A DNA stretch of 64,000 nucleotides from Australimonas brisbanensis (GTDB taxonomy: Bacteria; Chloroflexota; Dehalococcoidia; Lucifugimonadales; Australimonadaceae): NCBI GenBank assembly GCA_038147155.1, contig JAYQTA010000003.1, positions 186,001 to 250,000 of the forward strand, given 5' to 3'. Numbering within the stretch: position 1 is the first letter of the stretch; every line of letters starts with the position of its first letter. This document shows, piece by piece, positions 1 to 8,785 of this stretch. Made by a program: the position numbers and the translations under genes. Under the pieces are notes generated by a model. The model did not search any database and was not told where the DNA came from. It was given only the letters and a program-made list of their open reading frames with translations.

Positions 1-381
1 CAGGTCATCCCAGCCCGCCTGGTAGAGCAGCGCCGCGTCCACCACCGCCACCGCCTGGCCCTGCGCCGCGAGGGCGTCGAGCCGCTCTGCCATCGTCCGC
101 TTCATCAGCGGGTGCAGCGCCGCGTTCAGCTGCTCCAGCGCCGCCGGGGAGGCGAACACCAGCGCACCCAGGGCCCGCCGGTCGATGCGCCCATCGGCGC
201 CCACCACACCCTCGCCGAACAGCGCCACCACCCGCTCGAAGCCCTCCGTGCCGGGCTCGTAGGCCGCGTGGCCCACCGCATCGGCGTCCATCACCGCCGC
301 CCCCAGGGAGGCGAGGATGGACGCCACCGCGCTCTTGCCCGTCCCGATGCCGCCCGTCAGGCCGATGACGCGCACACGCAC
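1..381 (-). CDS. coaE: Dephospho-CoA kinase, 5' part (runs off the left edge)
   Basis: Dephospho-CoA kinase phosphorylates dephospho-CoA in the last, cytosolic step of CoA synthesis. The 127 visible residues start at a GTG (position 381) and open with VRVRVIGLTGGIGTGKS, the CoaE P-loop. The family's MDADAVGHAAYEPG segment and ALVFASPAALEQLNAALHP follow, and the fragment ends at YQAGWDDL where the window starts. The missing part would be the last third or so of a roughly 200-residue enzyme. The gene is divergent from mutS2 and a TATGAT -10 box lies about 27 bases upstream of the GTG. The identification rests on the P-loop and the DADxxxH pattern and is secure. The exact start is less certain because GTG codons are tandem here. 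Confidence 0.9.
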   Translation of the reverse strand, partial: MRVRVIGLTGGIGTGKSAVASILASLGAAVMDADAVGHAAYEPGTEGFERVVALFGEGVVGADGRIDRRALGALVFASPAALEQLNAALHPLMKRTMAERLDALAAQGQAVAVVDAALLYQAGWDDL

Positions 382-407
382 CTCACGCCCTCGCGGGCCG
401 AAGGCCA

Positions 408-449
408 ATCATACCACGCGCGCGAGGCAGCGCCCGTGCGCCGTACAAT
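408..449. promoter_or_regulatory. Divergent -10 boxes between coaE and mutS2
   Basis: On the minus strand TATGAT (413 to 408) serves coaE, giving a leader of about 20 bases. On the plus strand TACAAT (444-449) lies only six bases before the GTG start of mutS2 at 456, so transcription would begin at or next to the start codon. Neither has an obvious -35 box. The boxes are seen directly; their use as promoters is inferred. Confidence 0.5.
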
Positions 450-455
450 ACCCGC

Positions 456-2882
456 GTGAGCCTATCCGACACCCACCCCGACGCCGCCACGGCCGCCGAC
501 CTGCGCGAGCGCTCCCTGGAGCTGCTGGAGTTCCCCCGCGTGCGGGAGGCGCTGGCGGAGCGCACCTCGTTCTTCCTGGCGCGTGAGCGTGCGTTGGCGC
601 TGGAGCCGTCCTACGACCCGGACGTGGTGGCCGAGCGCCAGCAGGAGACGGCTGAGGCGCGCGCGCTGCTGCGCGAGACGGGCGGCGTGGACCTCACCCT
701 CTCCATTGACCCCGGCCCGCTGGTGCGCCGGGCCTCGGTGGGCGGCACGCTCTCCGGAGATGAGCTGCTGACGGTGGCCGAGGCGCTGGGCCTCACGGGC
801 CGCGCCAAGGCGCTGGGCACGCGCGTTGCGGCCGAGACGCCGCTGCTGCGCAACGTGTGCCGGCGCATCGCCGACCTGCACGCTCTGGAGGGGGAGGTGC
901 GCGCCAAGCTCACCCCCTCCGGCGAGCTTCGTGACGACGCATCGCCCCTGCTGCGCGAACTGCGCCGCGCCTCCCGCGAGGCGTACCGGCGCGCCACGGC
1001 GGCGCTGGACGCGGTGATCGGCTCGGAACTGGGCTCGGCGGTGCTCCAGGACGCGCTGTACACGGTGCGCAACGAGCGCTTCGTGGTGCCGGTGAAGGCG
1101 GACTTCAAGGGCCGCCTGCCCGGCATCGTCCACGGGGTGTCGGGCTCCGGCGAGACGCTGTTCATCGAGCCCCTCGCCACGGTGAGCCACACCAACGCGT
1201 GGCGCGAGGCGACGGCCGCCGAGGGCGAGGAGGCGCTGCGCATCCTGCGGGCGCTAACGGCGCTGGTGGGCAGGCGCGCCGGGGAGATAGGCCACGCGCT
1301 GGAGCTGACAGCCCGCGTGGACATGGCCCTGGCCAAGGCGCGCTACGCCCAGGCGCTGGACGCGGGCCCGGTGCCGCTGGACGCACAGCACGTCCACCTG
1401 GACGCGGCGCGCCACCCGCTGCTGACGGGGCCCGTGGTGCCCGTCTCCTTCGCCATCGCCCCCCCCGCGGTGGGCCTGGTCATCACCGGCCCCAACACCG
1501 GCGGCAAGACCGTGGCGCTCAAGACGCTGGGGCTGCTGACGCTGATGCACCAGGCGGGCCTGCAGGTGCCCGCGGGGTCGGACACGCGCCTGCCCTTCGT
1601 GGACGGGGTGTACGCGGACATCGGCGACCAGCAGTCCATAGACGAGGCCGTCTCCACCTTCTCCTCCCACATGCGCAACATCGCCGCCATCCTGGACAAG
1701 GCCACGCCCGATTCGCTGGTGCTGCTGGACGAGGTGGGCACCTCCACCGACCCGGTGGAGGGCTCGGCGCTGGCGTGCGCGGTGCTGGCCCACCTGGCCG
1801 AGCGCGGCGTGCCCGTGGTGGCGACCACGCACCACCGCGCCGTGGCGGCGCTGGCCGAGGACGTCCCGGAACTGGAGAACGCCAGCGTGGAGCTGGACCC
1901 GGCCACGCTGCGCCCCACCTACCGGCTGGTGGTGGGCCTCCCCGGACGTTCCTACGCGCTGGCGGTGGCATCGCGCATCGGCCTGGACGCGCGTGTGGTG
2001 GAGCACGCGCGCTCGCTGCTGGACCCGAACCACGTGGAGGCTGAGCGGCTGCTCTCGTCCATCCAGGAGGAGCGCCACCGCACCCGCGAGCGCCTCGCCG
2101 AGGCGGAGGACGCAGAGCGCCGCGCCGGTGAACTCACGCGAGAGCTGGAATCGCGCATCGCCGACCTGGAGCGTGCGCAGGCGGAGGTGGCCGAGCAGGT
2201 GCGCCGGGAGCTGGCCGAGGAAGCCCGCAGGGTGCGCGAGCAGCTCAAGCAGGCTGCCTCAGCCGCCGAGTGGCAGGCGTTCCGCTCCGAGCCGCCGCCC
2301 CACCGCGTGCTGGAGGCGGCGACGGACGAGGTGGCCGACGTGCAGCGCGCGCTGCGCTCACGGGTGTGGGGCACGCAGGGCAGGGGGGGCGAGCAGGCGC
2401 CCGCCGAGCCGCGACGCACGCGCATCGGCGCGGGCGATGCGGTGGAGATCGGCAGCCTGGGCTTCACCGGCACGGTGGTGGGCGAGCCCGCCGCCGACGG
2501 CACGGTGGAGGTGCTGGTGGGCTCGGCGCGCATCCGCATGGAGCTGGGCCGCCTGCGCAAGGTGGGCGCTGCGCGCGAGCCGGAGCCGGGGCGCACGCGC
2601 ATCAGCCTCACCCGTTCCAGGGAGGCCCCGCTCTCCGGCCCGGCGCACGAGGTGGACCTGCGCGGGCTGCGGCTGCACGAGGCGCTGGAGCGCCTGGACG
2701 ACTTCATGGACGCCTCGCTCGCCCGCGGGGTGGGGGCGGTGCGCATCGTCCACGGCAAGGGTACCGGCGCGTTGCGCTCCGGCATCTGGCGCCACCTGGC
2801 GGGCCACCCGTCCGTGGAGGGCTACGACTACGCCCCCCGCGAGCGCGGCGGGGACGGGGCGACCGAGGTGACGCTGGCGTAG
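456..2882 (+). CDS. mutS2: Endonuclease MutS2
   Basis: MutS2 is a MutS paralogue with ATPase and C-terminal Smr nuclease domains, linked to suppression of homologous recombination and, in Bacillus, to splitting of collided ribosomes. The 808-residue length is normal. Residues 1-320 are the core/lever part, with the segment GVSGSGETLFIEP. The Walker A GPNTGGKT is at 345-352 and the Walker B region LVLLDEVGTSTDP near 421. A charged coiled coil spans about 520-640. The Smr domain begins with VDLRGLRLHEA near 733 and contains HGKGTGAL. The GTG start is chosen because the -10 box TACAAT ends only six bases upstream, implying a leaderless message. It is followed by a short GCTCGCTGCGCTCGC repeat and the yeiH gene. 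Confidence 0.95.
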   Translation: MSLSDTHPDAATAADLRERSLELLEFPRVREALAERTSFFLARERALALEPSYDPDVVAERQQETAEARALLRETGGVDLTLSIDPGPLVRRASVGGTLSGDELLTVAEALGLTGRAKALGTRVAAETPLLRNVCRRIADLHALEGEVRAKLTPSGELRDDASPLLRELRRASREAYRRATAALDAVIGSELGSAVLQDALYTVRNERFVVPVKADFKGRLPGIVHGVSGSGETLFIEPLATVSHTNAWREATAAEGEEALRILRALTALVGRRAGEIGHALELTARVDMALAKARYAQALDAGPVPLDAQHVHLDAARHPLLTGPVVPVSFAIAPPAVGLVITGPNTGGKTVALKTLGLLTLMHQAGLQVPAGSDTRLPFVDGVYADIGDQQSIDEAVSTFSSHMRNIAAILDKATPDSLVLLDEVGTSTDPVEGSALACAVLAHLAERGVPVVATTHHRAVAALAEDVPELENASVELDPATLRPTYRLVVGLPGRSYALAVASRIGLDARVVEHARSLLDPNHVEAERLLSSIQEERHRTRERLAEAEDAERRAGELTRELESRIADLERAQAEVAEQVRRELAEEARRVREQLKQAASAAEWQAFRSEPPPHRVLEAATDEVADVQRALRSRVWGTQGRGGEQAPAEPRRTRIGAGDAVEIGSLGFTGTVVGEPAADGTVEVLVGSARIRMELGRLRKVGAAREPEPGRTRISLTRSREAPLSGPAHEVDLRGLRLHEALERLDDFMDASLARGVGAVRIVHGKGTGALRSGIWRHLAGHPSVEGYDYAPRERGGDGATEVTLA

Positions 2883-2889
2883 CGCGCTT

Positions 2890-2910
2890 CTCCGCTCGCT
2901 GCGCTCGCTC
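2890..2910 (+). repeat. Short copy of the GCTCGC hairpin repeat
   Basis: The segment CCGCTCGCTGCGCTCGCTC, just after the mutS2 stop, is the core of the intergenic repeat found at about 4.0, 30.8-31.0 and 56.9 kb. It can form a small hairpin because it is nearly self-complementary. It may help end mutS2 transcripts, but there is no T-run after it. Confidence 0.55.
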
Positions 2911-2925
2911 TAGCCCCACTTGCGC

Positions 2926-2931
2926 TATGCT
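2926..2931 (+). promoter_or_regulatory. -10 box of the YeiH-type gene
   Basis: TATGCT ends ten bases before the ATG at 2942, so the predicted transcript has a leader of only a few bases. No convincing -35 hexamer is visible 17 bases upstream, where the GCTCGC repeat lies. Confidence 0.4.
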
Positions 2932-2941
2932 TGCGCGCCGT

Positions 2942-3976
2942 ATGAACACCGCACTCGTCGCCTTCCTCGCCAACGTCCGCACCCATCGCTGGCCGTTGGC
3001 AGCCGCCGTGGCCCTGGCCGCGCTGGCGTGGGTCGCCAACAGGGGCCTGGGCGCGGCAGACCTGAGCGCGCCGGGCGCCAGCGTCATCGCCCTGGTGGCA
3101 GGCATGGTCATCAGCCTGGGGCTGGGCCGCACCCTCTCCGCGGGCACGGTGCTCACCGGCACGGTGCTGCCCATCGCCATCGTGCTGCTGGGCTTCGGAC
3201 TCGACCTGCGCATCCTGGGCGAGGGTGGCATCGGCTTGGCGGGCGCCGCCGCGCTGGCGGCCACGGCCATCACCGCCTTCGCCGTCAGCGTGGGCGTGGG
3301 CCGCCTGGTGGGGCTGCCCACGCCGGAGGCCTTCGCTCTGGGCGCGGGCGGTGCGGTGTGCGGCAACAGCGCCGTGGCCGCCGTCTCCCCGGCGCTGGGC
3401 CTGTCCGGGGCGCGCATGGGGCTGGTGCTGGCGGTGATCAACCTGCTGGGGCTGCTCACCTTCCTGCTGGTGCCGCTGCTGGCGCGAATGCTGGGGTTGG
3501 AGGCAGCTGCGGCTGGGTTGTGGGCGGGAGCCAGCGTGCACGCCGTGCCCCAGGCGGTGGCGGCGGGTGAGGCCATCGGCCCCGAAGGGTTGGTGCTGGC
3601 CACGGCGGTGAAGCTCTCGCGGGTGAGCCTGCTGGTGGTGGTGGTGCCGCTGGCCGCCGTGGTGGGCGCGCGCCTGCGCACCGGCGATGCTGCCGCCACT
3701 CCGCCGCGCCGCTCGCCGCTGCGGGGGGTGCCGTGGTTCGTGCCGGGCTTCGTCGCCGCCACCCTGCTGGGCTCCTTCGTACTGCCCTTCGGGGTCACCG
3801 GGGCGCTGGACGAGGCGGGCCGCCTGCTGATGCTGCCCGTGCTGGCGGGCGTGGGCCTGGCGGTCAAGCGCGCTGGGCTGCTCAGCGTGGGCGGCGGCCT
3901 GCTGCTCACCGGGCTCATCGCCACCGGCGCACTCATGGCCGCAAGCCTGGCGGCCGTGCTCGTGCTAGCCAGCTAG
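2942..3976 (+). CDS. YeiH/UPF0324 family membrane protein (putative sulfate exporter)
   Basis: This 344-residue protein is almost entirely hydrophobic and has about ten membrane helices. It carries the UPF0324 hallmark GAGGAVCGNSAVAAVSP near residue 135 and the later segment ASVHAVPQAVAAG. Members such as YeiH are annotated as putative sulfate exporters, but the transported substrate is not well established. The start is the ATG at 2942 after a TATGCT box; the reading frame is open further upstream only because it overlaps mutS2 in another frame. No sulfur-metabolism gene is directly adjacent, although the suf operon starts about 2 kb to the right on the other strand. Confidence 0.85.
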   Translation: MNTALVAFLANVRTHRWPLAAAVALAALAWVANRGLGAADLSAPGASVIALVAGMVISLGLGRTLSAGTVLTGTVLPIAIVLLGFGLDLRILGEGGIGLAGAAALAATAITAFAVSVGVGRLVGLPTPEAFALGAGGAVCGNSAVAAVSPALGLSGARMGLVLAVINLLGLLTFLLVPLLARMLGLEAAAAGLWAGASVHAVPQAVAAGEAIGPEGLVLATAVKLSRVSLLVVVVPLAAVVGARLRTGDAAATPPRRSPLRGVPWFVPGFVAATLLGSFVLPFGVTGALDEAGRLLMLPVLAGVGLAVKRAGLLSVGGGLLLTGLIATGALMAASLAAVLVLAS

Positions 3977-3985
3977 CGCGTATCC

Positions 3986-4116
3986 CCCGCTCGCCTGCGG
4001 CTCGCTCGTTCCAGGGGACTCCCCTGCGCCCCCTCCGGGGGCTACCCCGTTTACGCGCCCTGCCGGGCGCTCAATGTGGGGCCTACGGCCCCGCTCGCTC
4101 TGCGCTCGCTCATGGC
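3986..4116 (+). repeat. Hairpin repeat block downstream of yeiH
   Basis: Between yeiH and the convergent lipoprotein gene (3977-4311, 335 bases) no gene is visible; the space holds repeats. This block has, in order, CCGCTCGCCTGCGGCTCGCTC, the hairpin AGGGGACTCCCCT, the hairpin GCCCCCTCCGGGGGC, GCGCCCTGCCGGGCGC, GGGGCCTACGGCCCC and a second GCTCGCTCTGCGCTCGCTC. The same order of modules recurs at 30.78-31.05 kb, and the first two modules recur on the other strand at 56.9 kb. It sits just 3' of the yeiH stop and could act as terminator or mRNA 3'-end structure. Confidence 0.65.
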
Positions 4117-4240
4117 AGCAGGCGCGTGGCCAGCACGCATATTTCGCGATGGGGAGTGGGGCGCAGCCCTAAAGAACGCCGATAAGCCAGGATATGTCCG
4201 GGCTAGAGGGGTGCAGTGGGAGAGGGCACCTCTCCCCGCC

Positions 4241-4302
4241 GGGGGTTCGGCGCCCGCAGGGCGCCCAGGGGGTGTCCCCCCGAAAGAGCATGCAAAGCAT
4301 GC
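4241..4302 (-). repeat. Inverted copy of the hairpin repeat, 3' of the lipoprotein gene
   Basis: Read on the minus strand, 4281 to 4241 matches 30806-30845 at 37 of 40 positions. It contains the hairpin GGCGCCC-TGC-GGGCGCC where the other copy has GGCGTCC-TCC-GGACGCC, so two of the three differences preserve pairing. Next to it, 4288-4302 is GCATGC-AAA-GCATGC. The element lies directly after the stop codon of the leftward lipoprotein gene. In 4117-4240 I see no gene or clear signal. Confidence 0.65.
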
Positions 4303-4311
4303 GGGGGCCAG

Positions 4312-5607
4312 CTAGCGGTACACTGTCTCGTAGGTCGAGGGGAACGCCCCAGGGCAGCCGCCGCTGCCGTGGGCCACGTCCAGGGTATCCGCGTCCCGCA
4401 GGCGCAGGGAGACGTACTGGCCGTTGCCCGCGTAGCAGTACGCGTCCGTGATGGTGGCTGGGTCGCGCGCCCCGTCCAGGAACAGGCTCCAGGTCTTCCC
4501 CGCCATGCGCACCTGCCCGCCGGGCTCCGGCGCGATGGTGAAGGCGTGGTCGGCGCTGGACGGGTCGGTGGTGGAGAACCACATTCCCTGCACGCTTCCT
4601 GCCACCTCGCGCGGTGCGGCGCGGCAGTCCGTTCCTGCGATGGGCCGCCCATCGGCGGTGCCGAAGCGCGCGGTGTAGAGCGTCTCCTGCACCGGCGGGT
4701 AGTGGGCGTAGGGGCAGGCGGCGTGGAGGAACCCGTTCAGGTTGGGCGCCGTCTCGAAGCGGGCCTGGTTGGGGAACTGGTTCACCACGCGCAGGTCGCG
4801 CACGCCGAAGTCCCACGCGCCCACCCCGCCCGCGCCGGATGTGGTGCCCACCTGCTCGCCCGCCTCAACCCACACCTCGGTGGCCAAAACGTTGGCGCGC
4901 GAGTCGGCGGCGGGCGTCTGGAGTGCCCCGGCGTTCAGGGCGGGGGAGAGCGTCTTGAGGTGGTCGAAGAAGAAGCTCACGTCACAGTCCACGGCGAAAT
5001 GAACCATGTACTCGGCCACGCCGCCCTGGGCGTAGTAGGCGATGGTGCGCACCAGGGCGCGCGCTGGGGCGTACACCGGCGCATCGCCCGCCACGGACTT
5101 GTTCAGGTGGATGTAGGTGTGACCCTTGAGCAACGGGCCCGACACGGGCCACAGCGGGACGATGGAGGCCACCCGCTCGATGTCGACGAAGGGCGCGCTG
5201 AAGGCGGGCGCAGGCGCGTCCGGCAGGGTGCATCGCGTGCCGAACATGTCGGTGCGCACCGGCGTTGGGGTGGGCGTTGGCGCGGGTGGCGCAGTTGGTG
5301 TGGGCGTGGGCGCCGGTATCGCGGTGGGCGTGGGCGCCGGGGTGGGCGTGAACGTGGGGGCTGGTGTCGGCTCGCCGGAGAGGGCGGGCGGGATGAAGGG
5401 CGTGGCGGGCGCGGTGGGCGTCGGCGTGGGCGAGGGCGATACGGTCAAGATGGCGGGGGGTACGTACCCGTCAGCGGGCGTCGCCGTCGCGGTGGGTGCC
5501 GAGGGAGCGGCGGTGGGCGTAGGCGTGGCGGGCGCGCACGCGGCGAGCCAGCCCGTCACCAGCACGGCGGCGGCCCAGCGCGCTGTGTGTGCTGCGCGCG
5601 TGCCCAT
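4312..5607 (-). CDS. Lipoprotein with Pro/Thr-rich linker and M23-like domain
   Basis: This 431-residue predicted lipoprotein starts at the ATG at 5607. It has a short hydrophobic signal with lipobox LAAC (Cys24) and then a linker of alternating Thr-Pro units to about residue 118. The folded domain contains WPVSGPLLKGHTYIHL, a VYAPARALV segment and FFFDHLKTLSPAL. That order resembles LytM/M23 peptidase folds (a start motif, 'xxAPADGxV' and 'YxHL'), but the paired metal-binding histidines are not evident, so it is probably a non-catalytic or diverged member. It would be anchored on the outer face of the membrane. The gene is convergent with yeiH, with hairpin repeats between them, and lies downstream of sufU on the same strand. 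No function can be assigned beyond this. Confidence 0.7.
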   Translation of the reverse strand: MGTRAAHTARWAAAVLVTGWLAACAPATPTPTAAPSAPTATATPADGYVPPAILTVSPSPTPTPTAPATPFIPPALSGEPTPAPTFTPTPAPTPTAIPAPTPTPTAPPAPTPTPTPVRTDMFGTRCTLPDAPAPAFSAPFVDIERVASIVPLWPVSGPLLKGHTYIHLNKSVAGDAPVYAPARALVRTIAYYAQGGVAEYMVHFAVDCDVSFFFDHLKTLSPALNAGALQTPAADSRANVLATEVWVEAGEQVGTTSGAGGVGAWDFGVRDLRVVNQFPNQARFETAPNLNGFLHAACPYAHYPPVQETLYTARFGTADGRPIAGTDCRAAPREVAGSVQGMWFSTTDPSSADHAFTIAPEPGGQVRMAGKTWSLFLDGARDPATITDAYCYAGNGQYVSLRLRDADTLDVAHGSGGCPGAFPSTYETVYR

Positions 5608-5631
5608 GCCACCAGGGTAGGGCGGGCGACG

Positions 5632-5648
5632 GCCCGCCACCAGCGGGC
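5632..5648 (-). terminator. Hairpin after the suf operon
   Basis: GCCCGC-CACCA-GCGGGC lies about 70 bases after the sufU stop, before the lipoprotein start. It has six perfect GC pairs but no T-run, so it is only a candidate terminator. Confidence 0.35.
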
Positions 5649-5718
5649 AGGCACCCAACTCCCTGGGCGGCTGGAGGGTGTGCCTCTGCCATCCGGGCAC
5701 GGCATCAGCCGGGCGGGT

Positions 5719-6174
5719 CTAGCCCTGCTTGCGGTACGAGGCGATGGCGTCCTGGAGCGTGGTGTAGCCCAGGAGGGCGCACTTGATGCGGATGGGGAAC
5801 TCGGTGACCCCGGCCAGGGAGACGATGTCGCCCAACTCCTCCTCGCGCTCCTCGGAGGGGTGCTCGCCAGCCATCATGCCCTTGAAGGTGCGGATCAGCT
5901 CCTCCGCCTCCTCCAACGTGAGCCCGCTCAGGTGATCCACCAGCATGGAGGCCGAAGCCTGGGAGATGGAGCAGCCCTGCCCCTCGAAGCCCACTCCGTC
6001 GATGCGCCCATCGGCGCCCAGGGAGAGGGTGAGGTTCACCTCGTCGCCGCAGAAGGGGTTGAACCCCTCGGCGTGCAGGTCGGCCTCGGCCAGCGCGCCC
6101 TGGTGACGGGGGCGCTTGTAGTGGTCGAGGATGATCTCCTGGTAGAGATCGTCGAGACCATCAGGCATCTGCAC
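5719..6174 (-). CDS. sufU: Iron-sulfur scaffold/sulfur acceptor SufU
   Basis: SufU accepts persulfide sulfur from SufS and passes it to the SufBCD complex. The 151 residues show the three conserved cysteines: Cys42 (in FCGDE, with Asp44), Cys68 (in GQGCSIS) and Cys132 (in IKCALL). They also show the acidic insert GEHPSEEREEEL between the second and third cysteines that separates SufU from IscU. It is the last gene of the leftward sufB-C-D-S-U operon and its start overlaps the end of sufS by 14 bases. The first ATG is used; the second Met (residue 3) is equally possible. This is the Gram-positive/Chloroflexi-type arrangement. Confidence 0.95.
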   Translation of the reverse strand: MQMPDGLDDLYQEIILDHYKRPRHQGALAEADLHAEGFNPFCGDEVNLTLSLGADGRIDGVGFEGQGCSISQASASMLVDHLSGLTLEEAEELIRTFKGMMAGEHPSEEREEELGDIVSLAGVTEFPIRIKCALLGYTTLQDAIASYRKQG

Positions 6175-7399
6175 GGCCGAAGTACCTCTGTGTTTCCTTG
6201 AGGGCGGTGACGAAGGCGTCCACCTCCGCCTCGGTATTGTACAGGTAGAAGGAGGCGCGGGCCGTGGCGGGCACGTGGAGCTTGGAGCGCACCAGCGGCA
6301 TGGCGCAGTGGTGCCCCACGCGTATCGCCACCCCGTGCCGATCCAGCACCTGGCCGATGTCGTGAGGGTGGATCTCCCCCAGCGCGAAGGAGATGACCCC
6401 GCCGCGCTGGGCCACGTCCTCGGGGCCGAACACCGTCAGTTCCTCTATCTCCCGCAGCCGCTCCAGGGCGTAGCGGGTGAGCGATTCCTCGTACTCGCGC
6501 ACGTTGTCCATGCCGAGCCCCGCCAGGTAGTCCACCGCCGCGCCTAGGCCTATGGCCCCGGCGATGTCTGGCGTGCCAGCCTCGAACTTCATCGGCAGCG
6601 CGTTCCAGGTGGCCTTCTCGTAGGTCACCTCCAGCACCATCTCCCCGCCGCGCAGGAAGGGGTCCATCTCCTCCAGCACGCCCTCACGCACGTACAGCGC
6701 GCCGATGCCCGTGGGCCCAGCCATCTTGTGGCCGGAGAAGGCGAGGAAATCGCACCCCAGCGCCTGCACGTCCACCGGCATGTGCGGCACCGACTGCGCC
6801 CCGTCCACCAGCGCCAGGGCCCCCACCCGGTGGGCGGCGTCCACCAGCGCCTTGGCGGGGGTGACGGTGCCCAGCACGTTGGACATGTGGGTGAAGGCCA
6901 CCAGCTTGGTGTTGGGGGTGATGACCTGGTCGATGTCCGACAGGTCCAGGGCATAGTCCGCACCCACCTTCAGGTAGACCAGCTCGGCCCCGGTGGTGGC
7001 GGCCACGTACTGCCAGGGCACCATGTTGGAGTGGTGCTCCATCTCGGTGATGACGATGCGGTCGCCCCTGCCCACCTTGGCCAGGCCCCAGGTGTTGGCC
7101 ACCAGGTTGATGCCCTCGGTGGTGTTGCGCACGTAGATGAGATGGTCGGGCGAGGGGGCGTTGATGAAGCGGGCGATGCGCTCGCGCGCGCCCTCGTAGG
7201 CGTCGGTGGCCTCCACGGAGAGGGTGTGGATGCCCCGGTACACGTTGGCGTTGTAGCCTTCGTAGTAGTTCGTCAGCGCCCCGATGACCGAGCGCGGCTT
7301 CTGGGAGGTGGCCGCGTTGTCCAGGTAGACAAGGGGGCGTCCATGCACCTGGCGCGCAAGGATGGGGAAGTCGGCGCGCACCGCATTCACGTCGTACAT
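6161..7399 (-). CDS. sufS: Cysteine desulfurase SufS
   Basis: This PLP enzyme takes sulfur from cysteine and hands it to SufU. At 412 residues it has normal length. The PLP lysine lies in FSGHKMAGPTGIGALY, and the catalytic cysteine is Cys365 in RVGHHCAMPLV. TEMEHHSNMVPWQ and the N-terminal VYLDNAATSQKP are class V aminotransferase hallmarks of the SufS group. It is the fourth gene of the suf operon, 24 bases after sufD, overlapping sufU at its end. It shows no truncation or unusual feature. Confidence 0.96.
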   Translation of the reverse strand: MYDVNAVRADFPILARQVHGRPLVYLDNAATSQKPRSVIGALTNYYEGYNANVYRGIHTLSVEATDAYEGARERIARFINAPSPDHLIYVRNTTEGINLVANTWGLAKVGRGDRIVITEMEHHSNMVPWQYVAATTGAELVYLKVGADYALDLSDIDQVITPNTKLVAFTHMSNVLGTVTPAKALVDAAHRVGALALVDGAQSVPHMPVDVQALGCDFLAFSGHKMAGPTGIGALYVREGVLEEMDPFLRGGEMVLEVTYEKATWNALPMKFEAGTPDIAGAIGLGAAVDYLAGLGMDNVREYEESLTRYALERLREIEELTVFGPEDVAQRGGVISFALGEIHPHDIGQVLDRHGVAIRVGHHCAMPLVRSKLHVPATARASFYLYNTEAEVDAFVTALKETQRYFGRADA

Positions 7400-7423
7400 G
7401 GCGCTCCTCCGAGGGGGCGTGGG

Positions 7424-8785
7424 CTAGGGGGTCGGGGCGTCCAGGTGGGCAAGGACGGCGGCGTCGGCGTACTGACGCACCGCATCATCGCTGATGCGGG
7501 TGAGCACTTCGGCCACAAAGCCGTGGGTGAGCAGGCGGCGGGCCGCCGCATCGCCGAGCCCTCGGCTCTTGAGGTAGAAGAGGGCCGCCTGGTCCAACTG
7601 GCCGACGGCGGCGCCGTGGGTGCAGCGCACGTCGTCGGCGAAGATCTCCAGCATGGGCTGGGTGTCCACCTGCGCGCCGGGGGCCAGCAGCAGGTTCTTG
7701 TTCATCTGACGCGCGTCGGTGCGCTGGGCGTCGGGCCGCACCAGCACCTGACCGGCGAACACCCCGTGCCCATCGGCGTCCAGGATGCCCTTGAATAGTT
7801 CGTCCGAGGCGGTGTCCGGCACCGCGTGGTCGATGTACGTGTGGTTGTCGATGTGCTGGCCCGCGCCCGCGACGTACAGCCCGGCCAGGTCCACCGAGGC
7901 GCCCGGGGCGGCCAGCGTCACGTTCGTCTCGCGCCGCACCAGCCCACCGCCCAGGTCAAGGCTCGCCCACGCCAGGCGAGCGTCGCGCCCCAGGTGCGCG
8001 TGCGTTGCAGCGACATGCTGCGCGTCACGGGCCTCACGTTGGATGCTCACCATACGCAAAGAAGCGCCTGGGTCCAGCACCACCTCGGCCACGGCGTTGG
8101 TGAATCCGCCCCCCTGGGGGGCCAGCGATTCGTGGGCCACCACCACGGTGGCGGAGGCATCGCGCCCCGCGTGCAGCAACACCCGCGGGTGGGTGACGGC
8201 GGCCTGCGCGCCGGTGGTGATGAACAGCAGGTAGACGGGTTCGGCCACGGCCAACCCCGCCGGTATGGCCACGTAGGCCCCGTCGTGGACGAAGGCCGTG
8301 TTCAGGGCGGTGAAGGCGCCGGTCTCCGGCCTTGCCAGGGTGCCCAGGTGCTCCTCGGCCAGGGGGAGGCGGTACTCCACGGCGTCGACCAGGCGGCCCA
8401 CCACGGGCCCATCACCCCGCCGGCCCAGTACCTCGGCCCGCTGGCCCGCCTCTGACGGCGGCTCGGTGGACAGCGCCGGGGCGTAGTGGCCATCCACGAA
8501 CACCAGCTGGTGCACGCGCGGGCAGGGCAGGTCGTAGGGCGCTGCGTCCACTGCGCCTGCGAACGGGGTCGCCAGCCCCAGGGCGCGCGTGGCGATGCGG
8601 CGCACGTCGGTGTACTTCCACGCCTCGTTGCCCCGCCGGGCCACGGGGAAGCCCACGCGGCGGAACTCGGCGGCGGCGGCGCGGCGGCGCTCCCGCAGCC
8701 AGGTGGGGCCTGCCGATGCGCCGTTGCGCTCGAAGGCCTCGTGGGCGGCGAGGTAGTCGGCCTCGCGGGTGCGGATCCCGGTCAT
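7424..8785 (-). CDS. sufD: Fe-S assembly protein SufD
   Basis: SufD pairs with SufB and the ATPase SufC in the scaffold complex on which iron-sulfur clusters form. The 453-residue product has the SufBD core in its C-terminal half, including HIDNHTYIDHAVPDTASDELFKG, the HGVFAGQVLVRPDA segment and the DDVRCTHGAAVGQLD motif. The N-terminal third (GNEAWKYTDVRRIA) is the usual SufD helical part. The start overlaps sufC by four bases (ATGA), so translation is coupled. It is intact, in contrast to its partner sufB. Confidence 0.93.
   Translation of the reverse strand: MTGIRTREADYLAAHEAFERNGASAGPTWLRERRRAAAAEFRRVGFPVARRGNEAWKYTDVRRIATRALGLATPFAGAVDAAPYDLPCPRVHQLVFVDGHYAPALSTEPPSEAGQRAEVLGRRGDGPVVGRLVDAVEYRLPLAEEHLGTLARPETGAFTALNTAFVHDGAYVAIPAGLAVAEPVYLLFITTGAQAAVTHPRVLLHAGRDASATVVVAHESLAPQGGGFTNAVAEVVLDPGASLRMVSIQREARDAQHVAATHAHLGRDARLAWASLDLGGGLVRRETNVTLAAPGASVDLAGLYVAGAGQHIDNHTYIDHAVPDTASDELFKGILDADGHGVFAGQVLVRPDAQRTDARQMNKNLLLAPGAQVDTQPMLEIFADDVRCTHGAAVGQLDQAALFYLKSRGLGDAAARRLLTHGFVAEVLTRISDDAVRQYADAAVLAHLDAPTP

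Noticed and set aside
2270..2941. N-terminal extension of the YeiH-type gene
   Set aside because: The extension overlaps mutS2 out of frame and is Gly/Arg/Ala-rich; the ATG at 2942 starts the first membrane helix.
5126..5620. A Gly-Val repeat protein on the plus strand
   Set aside because: It is the complement of the Thr/Pro linker of the lipoprotein gene on the other strand.
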